From contig URXU01000006.1 in the NCBI GenBank assembly GCA_900552005.1, positions 34,251 through 98,250 of the forward strand: DNA of 64,000 nucleotides, given 5' to 3'. Below, piece by piece: positions 42,381 through 50,451 of this stretch; position 1 is the first letter of the stretch, and the number at the start of each line of letters is the position of its first letter. The notes below the pieces were generated by a model, which made no database searches, was not told the origin of the DNA, and worked only from the letters and a program-made list of their open reading frames with translations. This stretch comes from an uncultured Phascolarctobacterium sp. GTDB taxonomy: Bacteria; Bacillota; Negativicutes; Acidaminococcales; Acidaminococcaceae. A program made the position numbers and the translations under genes.

Positions 42381-43882
42381 CTATTATAGACTGCAGACCA
42401 TTTCTGGCCGTAGGGGTATCTTTCCTGGCGGCAATACTTATTGCTTTCAGCCGCAAGTATCCCAACCTGCGTGAAACTTGGAGCGTTATTGCTTCTGTTT
42501 TAAAATTTGGTATTGTTATTTCCATGGTTCCGGAAGTATTAAACGGTAATTTCTATGAATGGACTTTGTGTCAGATTACCGATACTGTGGGACTGACGCT
42601 GCGCACTGACCCTGCCGGCATGCTGTTTGCCGTACTGGCTTCCATGCTGTGGGTGCCGATGAACTTTTATTCCATCGGTTATATGCGCTGCAACAAAGAA
42701 AAGGAGCAGACCGGTTATTTTGCCGCTTTTGCTATTTGCATGAGCTCCGTCATGGGTATTGCCATGGCTGCCAATCTGCTGACCTTCTTTATTTTCTATG
42801 AATTGCTGACTTTGGCAAGCTATCCGCTGGTACTTCATAAACGTAATGAAGAAGCATTGATGGCCAGCCGTAAATATTTGATTTATACTTTGATTTCCGG
42901 CCAGTTATTCTTGGCAGGTATCGTTGCCGTATACTGCATTTCCGGTACCATTGACTTTGTTCCCGGCGGCTTTTTAACTACGGATATGGCTCCTCGCTGG
43001 GTATTGCAGGCAATATTTGTTCTGATGATTTTGGCTGGCTCCGTAAAAGCTGCCGTTATGCCGCTGCATGGCTGGCTGCCTGCCGCCATGATAGCGCCTA
43101 CTCCGGTCAGCGCCCTGCTGCATGCAGTAGCAGTTGTTAAAACCGGTGTTTTCTGCGTACTGAGAGTTATCGGCTTTGTCTTTGGCCCTAAGCTTTTGGC
43201 AGAGCTGGGTACCGTTGATGCATTGGCCTGGGCTGCGACAGCAAGTATTTTAATTTCCTCGCTGATTGCCTTGCGTCAGGATCATTTAAAACGCAGATTG
43301 GCATTCTCCACTATTGGTCAGTTATCCTACATTGTTTTAGGTGCGGCATTGCTTTCGCCGCTGAGCATAAAAGGCGCTTATCTTCATCTTGTTGCGCATG
43401 CTATTATGAAGATTACCCTCTTTATGTGCGCCGGTGTTATTATTGCACGAACGCATAGAAATAATATCAGTGAACTATATGGCATAGCGAAGAAGATGCC
43501 GGTAACAATGGCCTGCTTTACCATAGCTTCTCTTGGTATTGCCGGTATGCCGTTTTTGGTAGGTTTTGTAAGTAAATGGAATCTGGCTCTTGGTGCTTTG
43601 CAGTCCGGCAAATCACTCTACGTTTTCGTCTGGTTTGCCAGCGCCATCTTGGCTTTAAGCTATTTGATGCCTATTTGTCAGATTGCCTATTTCAAGAGAG
43701 ATCCTTATGAAAAATTCCGTACTTACGGCGCTTTAAGCTACAGAATGTTGATTCCTATCTGCTTTACTACTTTGCTGGCCATTATTTTGGGCGTTGTCCC
43801 TGATATTTATCCTAACTTCTATGAAATGGCTACTATGGCTGCCAACAGTATCTGCAGCGGTTGGACTGGAGGTGGCTATTAA
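42377..43882 (+). CDS. Second MrpD/NuoM-like antiporter subunit
   Basis: A 501-residue relative of MrpD/NuoL with the key residues intact: Glu in FFIFYELLTLAS, Lys in SVKAAVMPLHGWLP, Lys in AVVKTGVFC and Lys in GMPFLVGFVSKW. It is an additional complete antiporter-like module beyond the MrpD, and probably stands in for the large N-terminal part of MrpA. It overlaps both neighbouring genes. Confidence 0.88.
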   Translation: MTIIDCRPFLAVGVSFLAAILIAFSRKYPNLRETWSVIASVLKFGIVISMVPEVLNGNFYEWTLCQITDTVGLTLRTDPAGMLFAVLASMLWVPMNFYSIGYMRCNKEKEQTGYFAAFAICMSSVMGIAMAANLLTFFIFYELLTLASYPLVLHKRNEEALMASRKYLIYTLISGQLFLAGIVAVYCISGTIDFVPGGFLTTDMAPRWVLQAIFVLMILAGSVKAAVMPLHGWLPAAMIAPTPVSALLHAVAVVKTGVFCVLRVIGFVFGPKLLAELGTVDALAWAATASILISSLIALRQDHLKRRLAFSTIGQLSYIVLGAALLSPLSIKGAYLHLVAHAIMKITLFMCAGVIIARTHRNNISELYGIAKKMPVTMACFTIASLGIAGMPFLVGFVSKWNLALGALQSGKSLYVFVWFASAILALSYLMPICQIAYFKRDPYEKFRTYGALSYRMLIPICFTTLLAIILGVVPDIYPNFYEMATMAANSICSGWTGGGY

Positions 43883-44100
43883 TGACATTGAATAAAAAAG
43901 CCATCCTGCCCGTACTGGTTCTTGCAGCTGTAATTGCCGTCGTTGCTGATTTTGCTGTAGGCGGCGCACAGGTAGCTGGTAAAAGTGCGGCCATCGGCTT
44001 AATTGGCAGCGGACTTTTGATTCTGGCAGGTAATTTCATATTACGTCCTTTACTTCAAAGAGCAGAGGATTACTATGGCGGAGGTGAGGATGATGAGTAA
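43882..44100 (+). CDS. Small two-helix membrane protein of the mrp operon
   Basis: I do not recognise this 72-residue protein. It has two hydrophobic helices (about residues 8-27 and 35-52) and an acidic tail (EDYYGGGEDDE). It begins in a TAATG overlap with the second antiporter subunit and ends inside the ribosome-binding region of the third, so it is firmly part of the operon and may be an accessory subunit. Confidence 0.75.
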   Translation: MTLNKKAILPVLVLAAVIAVVADFAVGGAQVAGKSAAIGLIGSGLLILAGNFILRPLLQRAEDYYGGGEDDE

Positions 44101-45820
44101 TATGCATCCGGGACTGGTTTTGCTGGTCGTTTCATTCATCGTTACATTTTTACCGCAGACGTTAAGACGTATGATGTTAATAGTTGGTCCTTTGCTGGCA
44201 GGTGCCGCATTCCTGCAGATTGAGCAGGGTACGGACCTGACAACGGTAGCCATGGGCTCCTACGTTATCCATTATCTGTATGCTGATAAACTTAATCTTC
44301 TGTTTGGCGTTATTATCTGTATACTGACGCTGATTAGCGGTATGTTTACCTATCATAACGGCAACAAGAAATTAATCATGAGCATTTTGGCTACGGCGGG
44401 CAGTGCTTTTGGTGTATTGTTTGCCAAGGACTGGATTAGCTTTCTGTTCAGCTGGGAGCTGATGATTGTGGCTTCCACCTTTATGATTTGGTCCAGACAG
44501 ACCGATAAGGCCCGCAGCGCAGGCCTGCGGTATCTGATTTTGCATATGATTGCGGCCAATCTGCTGCTGGAGGCAGTATTTGTTAATGCAGCGGAAGGCA
44601 GCACCATGATAACTCCTGTTACTGATTCTGGTACGGAACTGTATTGGCTGCTGCTGCTGTTCTTTGCTGTAAGCGCGGCTTTGTTCCCCTTGCATGCCTG
44701 GATTCCGGATAGCTGCAGTGAAAGTACGTTAACCGGCAGTGTTGTTTTAAGCGCTTATGTGCCGATATGCGCTATTTACAGCATGATCCGCGTATTCAGC
44801 GGTCAGGAAATTCTGCTGTATCTTGGCGGCATTACCGCAATTTATTCGGCTATGCGGGCGCTGCTTTCCAATGATGTCCGCAGAATTTTAAGTTACAGTA
44901 TTTCCGCTCAGCTGGGCATTGCTACAATGCTTGTAGGCGTAGGCAGCGAGCTGGCGCTTAATGCTGTTGCTGCACTTGCTTTTGCAGGAGTATTTGGCAA
45001 CGCAGTATTATTTATGGGCGGAGTAATGATTATCCGCGCTTTAGGCGGCGAACAGAGATTAAGCCATATGGGTAATCTTGCCAAATATGAACCGGTTATT
45101 GCCATTTGTTTTCTGATTGGCGGTTTGACTATTTCAGGTATGCCTTTATTTGGAGGCTTTACTGGGCTGGTCTGGGGTCATGAAGCGGTTAGCGGTCTGC
45201 ATAATGAAATTGTCAACATCATGTTGGTTCTGGCGCAGGCAGGCATTTTCTGTGCCATAGTAATGCGTACCTTCTGGTTTATGTTTTATTCTGAAAATCA
45301 GGGTGCAAAAATCAGCAATGATATTCCCGGCAACGCTTATGCGCCCTTGGTTATTGGTGCCGCTGTTTGCCTGATGCTGGGTATTTTCCCCAGCTTGGTA
45401 ATTGATAAATATCCGTTTGCCGAGGTACGTGAAGTATTTACTTTAAGCAGTATCCTGCCGGCTATTGGTACGTTGGCTGCTGCCGGCATTGCTGCCCGGC
45501 TGTTAAATAAAGCATTGGCGCCGCGGCTCGGATTGATTTTGGATACGGACTGGATTTACAGATCTATTGCCAATTTGGTAATTACCCGCGGTTCTCATCT
45601 GCTGTGCGCATTGTGCAGCGCTTTGGGCTCTGCGTGGAAAATGCTGTATGAAAAGTTTCTGGAACTTACTTCCAATCCTATGGAGTTCTTGGACGCACGT
45701 CCGTTCAGAACCAGTAAAAAATATAATCCGGAAAATTACCGTACTTCCATTGCTGATCCAATGATGATAACGCTGACAGTATTAATATTTGCTATTGGCT
45801 ATTTTGTAACGTCTATTTAA
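44093..45820 (+). CDS. Third antiporter-like subunit (NuoL/MrpA-like) lacking conserved lysines
   Basis: This 575-residue, many-helix protein has the antiporter fold: FSWELMIVAS keeps the helix-5 Glu. The three lysines that are conserved elsewhere are replaced. VSAALFPLHAWIP has Ser for the helix-7 Lys, AYVPICAIYSMIR has Pro at the helix-8 Lys position, and GMPLFGGFTGLVW has Leu at the helix-12 Lys position. An extension of about 100 residues follows the membrane core. It is probably a structural or lateral-helix subunit rather than a pump. The ATG at 44093 is used for its spacing from GGAGGT; it overlaps the previous gene. Confidence 0.85.
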   Translation: MSNMHPGLVLLVVSFIVTFLPQTLRRMMLIVGPLLAGAAFLQIEQGTDLTTVAMGSYVIHYLYADKLNLLFGVIICILTLISGMFTYHNGNKKLIMSILATAGSAFGVLFAKDWISFLFSWELMIVASTFMIWSRQTDKARSAGLRYLILHMIAANLLLEAVFVNAAEGSTMITPVTDSGTELYWLLLLFFAVSAALFPLHAWIPDSCSESTLTGSVVLSAYVPICAIYSMIRVFSGQEILLYLGGITAIYSAMRALLSNDVRRILSYSISAQLGIATMLVGVGSELALNAVAALAFAGVFGNAVLFMGGVMIIRALGGEQRLSHMGNLAKYEPVIAICFLIGGLTISGMPLFGGFTGLVWGHEAVSGLHNEIVNIMLVLAQAGIFCAIVMRTFWFMFYSENQGAKISNDIPGNAYAPLVIGAAVCLMLGIFPSLVIDKYPFAEVREVFTLSSILPAIGTLAAAGIAARLLNKALAPRLGLILDTDWIYRSIANLVITRGSHLLCALCSALGSAWKMLYEKFLELTSNPMEFLDARPFRTSKKYNPENYRTSIADPMMITLTVLIFAIGYFVTSI

Positions 45821-45830
45821 TAAACTATCA

Positions 45831-45862
45831 TAAACGGCTGCCTGTTCAGACAGCCGTTTATT
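45831..45862 (+). terminator. Terminator of the mrp operon
   Basis: Perfect 10-bp stem TAAACGGCTG/CAGCCGTTTA with a 10-base loop, followed by TTTG. Confidence 0.75.
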
Positions 45863-45914
45863 TGTCTTACAGAGAGAAAATCTGCTCATTATTTTACAGG
45901 GGTTCAGAAAAATC

Positions 45915-46796
45915 ATGAAAAAAAGATTTTTGCGCGGCGTACTACTGATTGTAGCGGCGGCTACGGCTTGGGGCATGGGCGGCGTCAGCGGCCAGTATCT
46001 GTTTCAATGTTATCACGCAGATGCCGTCTGGCTGGTTATGGTGCGTCAGGTTATTGCGGGCGTAGTGTTTTTGCTATTTGCCAAATTTAAGCACAATGAT
46101 GTGCTGCAGATCTTGAGGGAAGATTTTAAGGCTATTGTGGCCTTCTCTTTTATTGGCGTTTTGGGAGCGCAGCTTGGTTTTTATCATACAATTTCTTTGT
46201 GCAACGCGGCAACGGCCACGGTTCTGCAATATATGGCGCCGGTTTTTGTTATGCTGTGGATGTCGCTCAAGCATAAAACTTTTCCTGAAGGCAGGGAGCT
46301 TTTGGGAATTGTCTGCGCTATTATAGGGGTCTTTCTGATCTCTACTCACGGCAATCTTGACACAGTTGTCTTATCGCCGGCAGCGCTGCTGATTGGTTTA
46401 TATTCAGCTGTTGCTTATGCTTATTACACTGTTATGCCGGTAGAGCTGTTAAAAAAATATTCTGCTACAGTGGTTATTGGCTGGGGTCAGCTGTTATCCG
46501 GTTTGGGCATGATGCTGTTTAAAAGTCCTCTGGCCATACCGCAGGGGTGGGATCAGCATGCTACTTTTGCGTTTTTATATTTATTATTTGGTGCGACCAT
46601 TGCCAGTTACAGTCTTTATCTGGCCGGTTTAAAGATTGTGGGGCCTACCAAGGCCAGTCTGATTTCGTGTGCCGAGCCTTTGGCATCCATTATTGCCGTA
46701 GTGGTTTTGTTAGGAACTGTACTGACTTTTGAGGATTTACTGGGTATGGGCTGCATTATCTTTACTGTACTTATGCTTTCGCTGCCGAAAAAATAA
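45915..46796 (+). CDS. EamA/DMT-superfamily transporter
   Basis: A 293-residue, ten-helix protein made of two EamA repeats; GVSGQYLFQCYHADAVWLVMVRQ and TKASLISCAEPLASIIAVVVLLG are typical of drug/metabolite transporters (RhaT/YdcZ-like). It probably exports a small metabolite; substrate unknown. Monocistronic. Confidence 0.88.
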   Translation: MKKRFLRGVLLIVAAATAWGMGGVSGQYLFQCYHADAVWLVMVRQVIAGVVFLLFAKFKHNDVLQILREDFKAIVAFSFIGVLGAQLGFYHTISLCNAATATVLQYMAPVFVMLWMSLKHKTFPEGRELLGIVCAIIGVFLISTHGNLDTVVLSPAALLIGLYSAVAYAYYTVMPVELLKKYSATVVIGWGQLLSGLGMMLFKSPLAIPQGWDQHATFAFLYLLFGATIASYSLYLAGLKIVGPTKASLISCAEPLASIIAVVVLLGTVLTFEDLLGMGCIIFTVLMLSLPKK

Positions 46797-46867
46797 GCCG
46801 GTTACTCCTCAATGCCGCAGCTTTATGATAAAATAAAAATAAGATAAACGTTTACGGGGGTGTTGAG

Positions 46868-48157
46868 ATGACGCAAGTAAATTATTCCTATAAGTACGGA
46901 CATGGTTATAAGAATTTTACTTTGGAGCAGGAACATGTGGCAAGTGAAATTAAAATGCCGGAAATGCCGCCTTTGACGGACCTGCGCCAGGCAGTGCTGG
47001 ATGCTGTTTATCATCCCATTGCCAGCAAACCGCTGAATGAATTATTACGGCCCGGTCAAAAGGTGGCGTTCATCTGCAATGATCCCACCCGTGTGGCCAA
47101 CAGTCATGAATTTATGCCTATTCTTGTCAATGAACTGAATAATCTGGGAATTCGTGATGAAGATATGCGGATAGTTTTTGCCCTTGGCACGCATCGCAAA
47201 ATGACCCGTGAAGAAATGACGGAAGCTGTGGGTGAAGATGTAGCCGGACGTTTGGCTATGTATAACAGTGATTGCCGCCAGCAGGATGATTTTGAATATT
47301 TTGGCGAAACTTCCTTTGGTACTCCCGTGTGGCTTAATAAGCTGATCTGCGATGCCGACCTGGTAATTATGACCGGTACCATTGTGCACCATTTCTTCAG
47401 TGGTTTCGGCGGCGGGCGCAAGGCTGTTTTACCCGGTGTTGCCGCCATGGAAACTATTCGCCGCAATCATAGTTTGATGATGAACCCTAATGCCCAGCTG
47501 GGTAAACTGCATGGCAATCCTGTTTATGAAGATCAGATGGAGGGCGTGCGCCTGTTTGCGAAGCAACATCGGATGTTTTTATTTAATGCCGTGCTGGATG
47601 CGAAAAAGCAGTTTCTGAAAATTTTTGCCGGTGACTGGCAGGAAGCTCATCTGCAGGCCTGCAAGTTTGTTGATCAGGTATATGGCGTGCCCATCGAGGC
47701 TCCGGCAGATATCGTTATTGCCAGCTGCGGCGGTTATCCCAAAGATATCAATATTTATCAGCTGCAGAAAACTATGGATAATGCCTGGTGCGCCGTTAAA
47801 GAAGGCGGAGTAGTCATTATTATCGGCGAATGTGAAGAAGGCAGCGGCAGTGCAGCTCTGGAAAAGACATTGCAGGAGCATCCGTCACCGGACGCTATTA
47901 AAGCGCAGCTGGAAAAGAATTTTGTCATCGGCGCGCATAAAGCATTTGCCATTACCAGACTGATGAAGAAGGCCAGGTTTATCTTAGTATCGGCACTGGA
48001 TAAACAACTGGCCCGGGATTTGCTGTTTGAAGCTGCGGATAGTGTGGATGAGGCCCTGAAATTGGCTGAGAAATATGTGGGTAAGGATTATAAAGTTATC
48101 CTGATGCCTCAGGGCAGTTTGACGGTGCCGCTGTTAAAAAATAAATTATCTATCTAA
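46868..48157 (+). CDS. larA: LarA-family nickel-pincer racemase
   Basis: The 429-residue protein matches lactate racemase LarA (DUF2088). The residues that bind the nickel-pincer nucleotide are at nearly the same positions as in Lactobacillus plantarum LarA: H109 in GTHRKMT, H175 in VHHFFSG, K185 in GGRKAVLPG and H201 in RRNH. It racemises lactate or another 2-hydroxyacid. The cofactor-making genes larB, larC and larE are not in the window and must lie elsewhere if the enzyme is active. The gene stands alone. Confidence 0.9.
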   Translation: MTQVNYSYKYGHGYKNFTLEQEHVASEIKMPEMPPLTDLRQAVLDAVYHPIASKPLNELLRPGQKVAFICNDPTRVANSHEFMPILVNELNNLGIRDEDMRIVFALGTHRKMTREEMTEAVGEDVAGRLAMYNSDCRQQDDFEYFGETSFGTPVWLNKLICDADLVIMTGTIVHHFFSGFGGGRKAVLPGVAAMETIRRNHSLMMNPNAQLGKLHGNPVYEDQMEGVRLFAKQHRMFLFNAVLDAKKQFLKIFAGDWQEAHLQACKFVDQVYGVPIEAPADIVIASCGGYPKDINIYQLQKTMDNAWCAVKEGGVVIIIGECEEGSGSAALEKTLQEHPSPDAIKAQLEKNFVIGAHKAFAITRLMKKARFILVSALDKQLARDLLFEAADSVDEALKLAEKYVGKDYKVILMPQGSLTVPLLKNKLSI

Positions 48158-48173
48158 ATTACATTCATAGCCC

Positions 48174-48202
48174 TTGCCTTAAGAGATTTTTTCAGCTATA
48201 AT
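48174..48202 (+). promoter_or_regulatory. Promoter of XRE regulator
   Basis: -35 TTGCCT (48174-48179), spacer 17, perfect -10 TATAAT (48197-48202). A small dyad ACGGC-ATCA-GCCGT (48227-48240) lies in the leader and could be an operator. Confidence 0.75.
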
Positions 48203-48272
48203 ATCTAATACTGATGTATTTTATTTACGGCATCAGCCGTGCAGTTATAGATGGATTAAAGGAGAGGGTTCA

Positions 48273-48650
48273 GTGAAGATGGATATTGATTATAAGGCTA
48301 TTGGCGTGAGAATTAAGGCGGCACGCACACGTAAGGGTGTCACCCAAGGAAACATTGCCAAGATAACAGGGTTATCAACGCCGCATATCAGTAACATCGA
48401 AACCGGCAATACCAAGCTGGGCTTGCCGACCATCATCCATCTGGCTAATGTGCTGGATGTTTCTGTAGATGAATTACTGTGTGACAATATTCACCGCAGC
48501 GAGAAGATTTTTCATAATGAGCTTTCGGAATTACTGAAAGACTGTACTGTTGATGAGTTGCATATTATTGCTGAACTGGCCAAAGTAATTAAAAAGTCCG
48601 GCATCAACAGCGTTAAAAAAGTAAGAACCAGAAAAGCCAAAGCAGAATAA
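48273..48650 (+). CDS. XRE-family helix-turn-helix regulator
   Basis: A 125-residue protein with an N-terminal Cro/C1-type domain (IGVRIKAARTRKGVTQGNIAKITGLSTPHISNIETGNTKLG-like order, residues ~5-60) and a short basic helical tail. Such regulators repress one or few promoters; the target is not evident. The GTG at 48273 and the ATG at 48279 are both possible starts. Confidence 0.85.
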   Translation: MKMDIDYKAIGVRIKAARTRKGVTQGNIAKITGLSTPHISNIETGNTKLGLPTIIHLANVLDVSVDELLCDNIHRSEKIFHNELSELLKDCTVDELHIIAELAKVIKKSGINSVKKVRTRKAKAE

Positions 48651-48658
48651 GTTAATGT

Positions 48659-48734
48659 GCTACTGTAGCTCAGTTGGTAGAGCAGCTGATTCGTAATCAG
48701 CAGGTCGCAGGTTCGAGTCCCGTCAGTAGCTCCA
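48659..48734 (+). tRNA. tRNA-Thr (CGT)
   Basis: Cloverleaf with acceptor GCTACTG/CAGTAGC, D arm AGCTCAGTTGGTAGAGC, anticodon stem GCTGA/TCAGC with loop TTCGTAA (anticodon CGT), T arm GGTTCGAGTCC, encoded CCA. Confidence 0.95.
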
Positions 48735-48746
48735 TATAAAAAGCAG

Positions 48747-48773
48747 CGCCGCAGTTTTTCCTGCGGCGTTTTT
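48747..48773 (+). terminator. Terminator after tRNA-Thr
   Basis: Stem CGCCGCAG/CTGCGGCG followed by TTTTT. Confidence 0.88.
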
Positions 48774-48783
48774 ATTTGCGTAC

Positions 48784-48812
48784 TTGTTGTTAAGATATGA
48801 CAATGCTATAAT
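48784..48812 (+). promoter_or_regulatory. Promoter of HD-domain gene
   Basis: -35 TTGTTG (48784-48789), spacer 17, perfect -10 TATAAT (48807-48812). Confidence 0.7.
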
Positions 48813-48848
48813 TGAAGCGTAAAATTTTGCAGTACTGAGGGGAAGATA

Positions 48849-49340
48849 ATGCAGCAAATAAACGAATTATATAAAATCATGCTACAATATTTTGCCGGTG
48901 ACGCTAAACGCTGCCAGCATTTTATCAAGGTTCATAGTTTGGCGGCCTTGATTGGCAGAGAAGAAGGCTTGGATGAACAGACGCAGACTTTGCTGGAAGC
49001 GGCGGCGCTGGTGCATGACTGCGGCATCAAGCCCGGTGAGGCCAAATTTGGACGTAATGACGGCAAAATTCAGGAACAGGAGGGACCGGCCGCAGCAGAG
49101 AAGCTTTTGACTGCCGCCGGTTTTTCCAAAAAGGAACGGGAACGCATCTGCTATCTTGTAGGACATCATCATACCTATACGGAGATAGAAGGTTTAGATT
49201 ACCAGATTCTCGTTGAAGCCGATTTTCTGGTCAATTTTTATGAAGACCAGCTGCCGGCAAAAAATATTGCGCTGTGCGTGCAGAAAATTTTCCGTACGCC
49301 GGGCGGTATAAAAATAGCGCGGGAAATGTATGGCATTTAA
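48849..49340 (+). CDS. HD-domain phosphohydrolase
   Basis: A 163-residue protein with HD-superfamily metal ligands: an early His (FIKVHSLA), HD in ALVHDCGI, His residues in GHHHTYTEIEG and a late Asp in EADFLVNF. It likely hydrolyses a phosphate ester or nucleotide; the substrate is unknown. The start has GAGGGGAAG. The next gene begins 12 bases downstream. Confidence 0.85.
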   Translation: MQQINELYKIMLQYFAGDAKRCQHFIKVHSLAALIGREEGLDEQTQTLLEAAALVHDCGIKPGEAKFGRNDGKIQEQEGPAAAEKLLTAAGFSKKERERICYLVGHHHTYTEIEGLDYQILVEADFLVNFYEDQLPAKNIALCVQKIFRTPGGIKIAREMYGI

Positions 49341-49352
49341 GGGGGATGAAGG

Positions 49353-49613
49353 ATGCGTCCGAAGATTAGGCTGACTATTGTTGAGCAAAAAGGCTGCCGC
49401 GGCTGTCATCGCGGTCATAAAATAGGTGATACCTTTGATTTTGATACTCAGCGCGGTGAGCTGTGCCCCATGGCCCTACATGCTGGGTTTCCCTATATTG
49501 ATATTTTGCGTTATGGCGGCAGCATTCCGGGTGAACCTGAAGGAACGGCACGTTTTTGCTGTCCGGACCCGGATACAATCAATGTATTTAAAGTGGAAAA
49601 GCTTACAGACTGA
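49353..49613 (+). CDS. TIGR04076 family protein
   Basis: An 86-residue protein with conserved Cys (CRGCHRGHKIGD, ELCPMALH, FCCPDPDTINVF) matching the small TIGR04076 family seen in anaerobes. The Cys/His pattern could bind a metal, but no function is established. It is cotranscribed with the HD protein. Confidence 0.75.
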   Translation: MRPKIRLTIVEQKGCRGCHRGHKIGDTFDFDTQRGELCPMALHAGFPYIDILRYGGSIPGEPEGTARFCCPDPDTINVFKVEKLTD

Positions 49614-49641
49614 TATATTTTTAGATTGATAAAATTTTAAA

Positions 49642-49682
49642 AAGACAGTTCGTAACCATCCTGTCTTAAAATAAAACTACGG
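49642..49682 (+). promoter_or_regulatory. preQ1-I riboswitch aptamer
   Basis: P1 stem AAGACAG (49642-49648) with CTGTCTT (49661-49667) closes a 12-base loop TTCGTAACCATC. An A-rich tail AAAATAAAACTACGG follows, whose TACG can pair with CGTA of the loop to form the H-type pseudoknot of class I preQ1 riboswitches. The overall plan matches the compact class I aptamer in stem, loop and A-rich tail lengths. It lies before a radical SAM/YhhQ gene pair, a fitting context. Confidence 0.85.
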
Positions 49683-49689
49683 ATTTTTT

Positions 49690-49716
49690 AGGCGCCGTAG
49701 TGCGCCTTTTTGTTTT
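49690..49716 (+). terminator. preQ1-controlled transcription terminator
   Basis: Terminator stem AGGCGC/GCGCCT (49690-49707) with TTTTGTTTT tail. Its loop region CCGTAGT (49695-49701) is fully complementary to ACTACGG (49676-49682) of the aptamer tail, giving a 7-bp antiterminator. preQ1 binding should hold the tail in the pseudoknot, let the terminator form, and switch the genes off. Confidence 0.85.
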
Positions 49717-49731
49717 GAGGAGGTTTCATTC

Positions 49732-50451
49732 ATGGCAGAAGTGCCGTTTGAATATAGATATGCGGTAATTGAAGAAAAAAATTCCCGGGAAATAGTACTG
49801 CTGCGCGGCAGCGGCTGTCAGTGGCGGCGCTGCCGGTTTTGTGATTATCACCTGGATTTTTCTAAGGACGCGCAGGCTAATTTTAAGTTGAACAGCCAGG
49901 TGCTGCAGCAGGTTACAGGGCGCTATGGACGGCTGGAAGTAATTAATTCCGGCAGTTTTTGCGATCTGGATGAAGCTACCGTGCGGCTCATTACAGAAAT
50001 ATGCCTGACCAAAAAAATCAGCTGTCTGTATTTTGAATGTCATTGGCTGCACAGAGAACTTATTGCAGACTGGAAACAGCGTTTTGCGGCCTGTGGGATT
50101 ACGGTAAAACTGAAAATCGGTGTGGAAACATTTGACAGTCTGTTTCGTGAAAGCTATTTGGACAAGGGGATGGGTATGGCCACCCCGCAGGAAATCGCGG
50201 CTTATTTTGACCAGGTGTGCCTGCTGCAGGGACTGCCGGGGCAGAGCAAGGAAAGCATGCTGCATGATATTGAGCTGGGACTGAAATATTTTGAACGGGT
50301 TTGCGTTAATATTATGACAGCTAATACCAGACCGATTTTGCCGGATGCGCGGGTGCGGCAGATTTTTTTGCAGGAAGTATATCCTCTGTACAAGGAGAAC
50401 CCACGGGTAGATATTTTATTGAATAATACGGATTTTGGAGTTGGTGTATAA
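49732..50451 (+). CDS. Radical SAM protein under preQ1 control, queuine lyase (QueL) candidate
   Basis: A 239-residue radical SAM protein with cluster cysteines C29, C34 and C37 (GCQWRRCRFC, spacing CX4CX2C), followed by LEVINSGSFCDL and CLYFECHW. It lacks accessory cluster domains. The start has a strong AGGAGG site. It lies directly behind a preQ1-I riboswitch and its stop overlaps the start of a YhhQ-type queuosine-precursor transporter. QueL, a radical SAM queuine lyase that makes preQ1 from queuine, is known from gut Firmicutes alongside YhhQ. Assignment to QueL is inferred from this context, not from recognised sequence motifs. Confidence 0.75.
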   Translation: MAEVPFEYRYAVIEEKNSREIVLLRGSGCQWRRCRFCDYHLDFSKDAQANFKLNSQVLQQVTGRYGRLEVINSGSFCDLDEATVRLITEICLTKKISCLYFECHWLHRELIADWKQRFAACGITVKLKIGVETFDSLFRESYLDKGMGMATPQEIAAYFDQVCLLQGLPGQSKESMLHDIELGLKYFERVCVNIMTANTRPILPDARVRQIFLQEVYPLYKENPRVDILLNNTDFGVGV

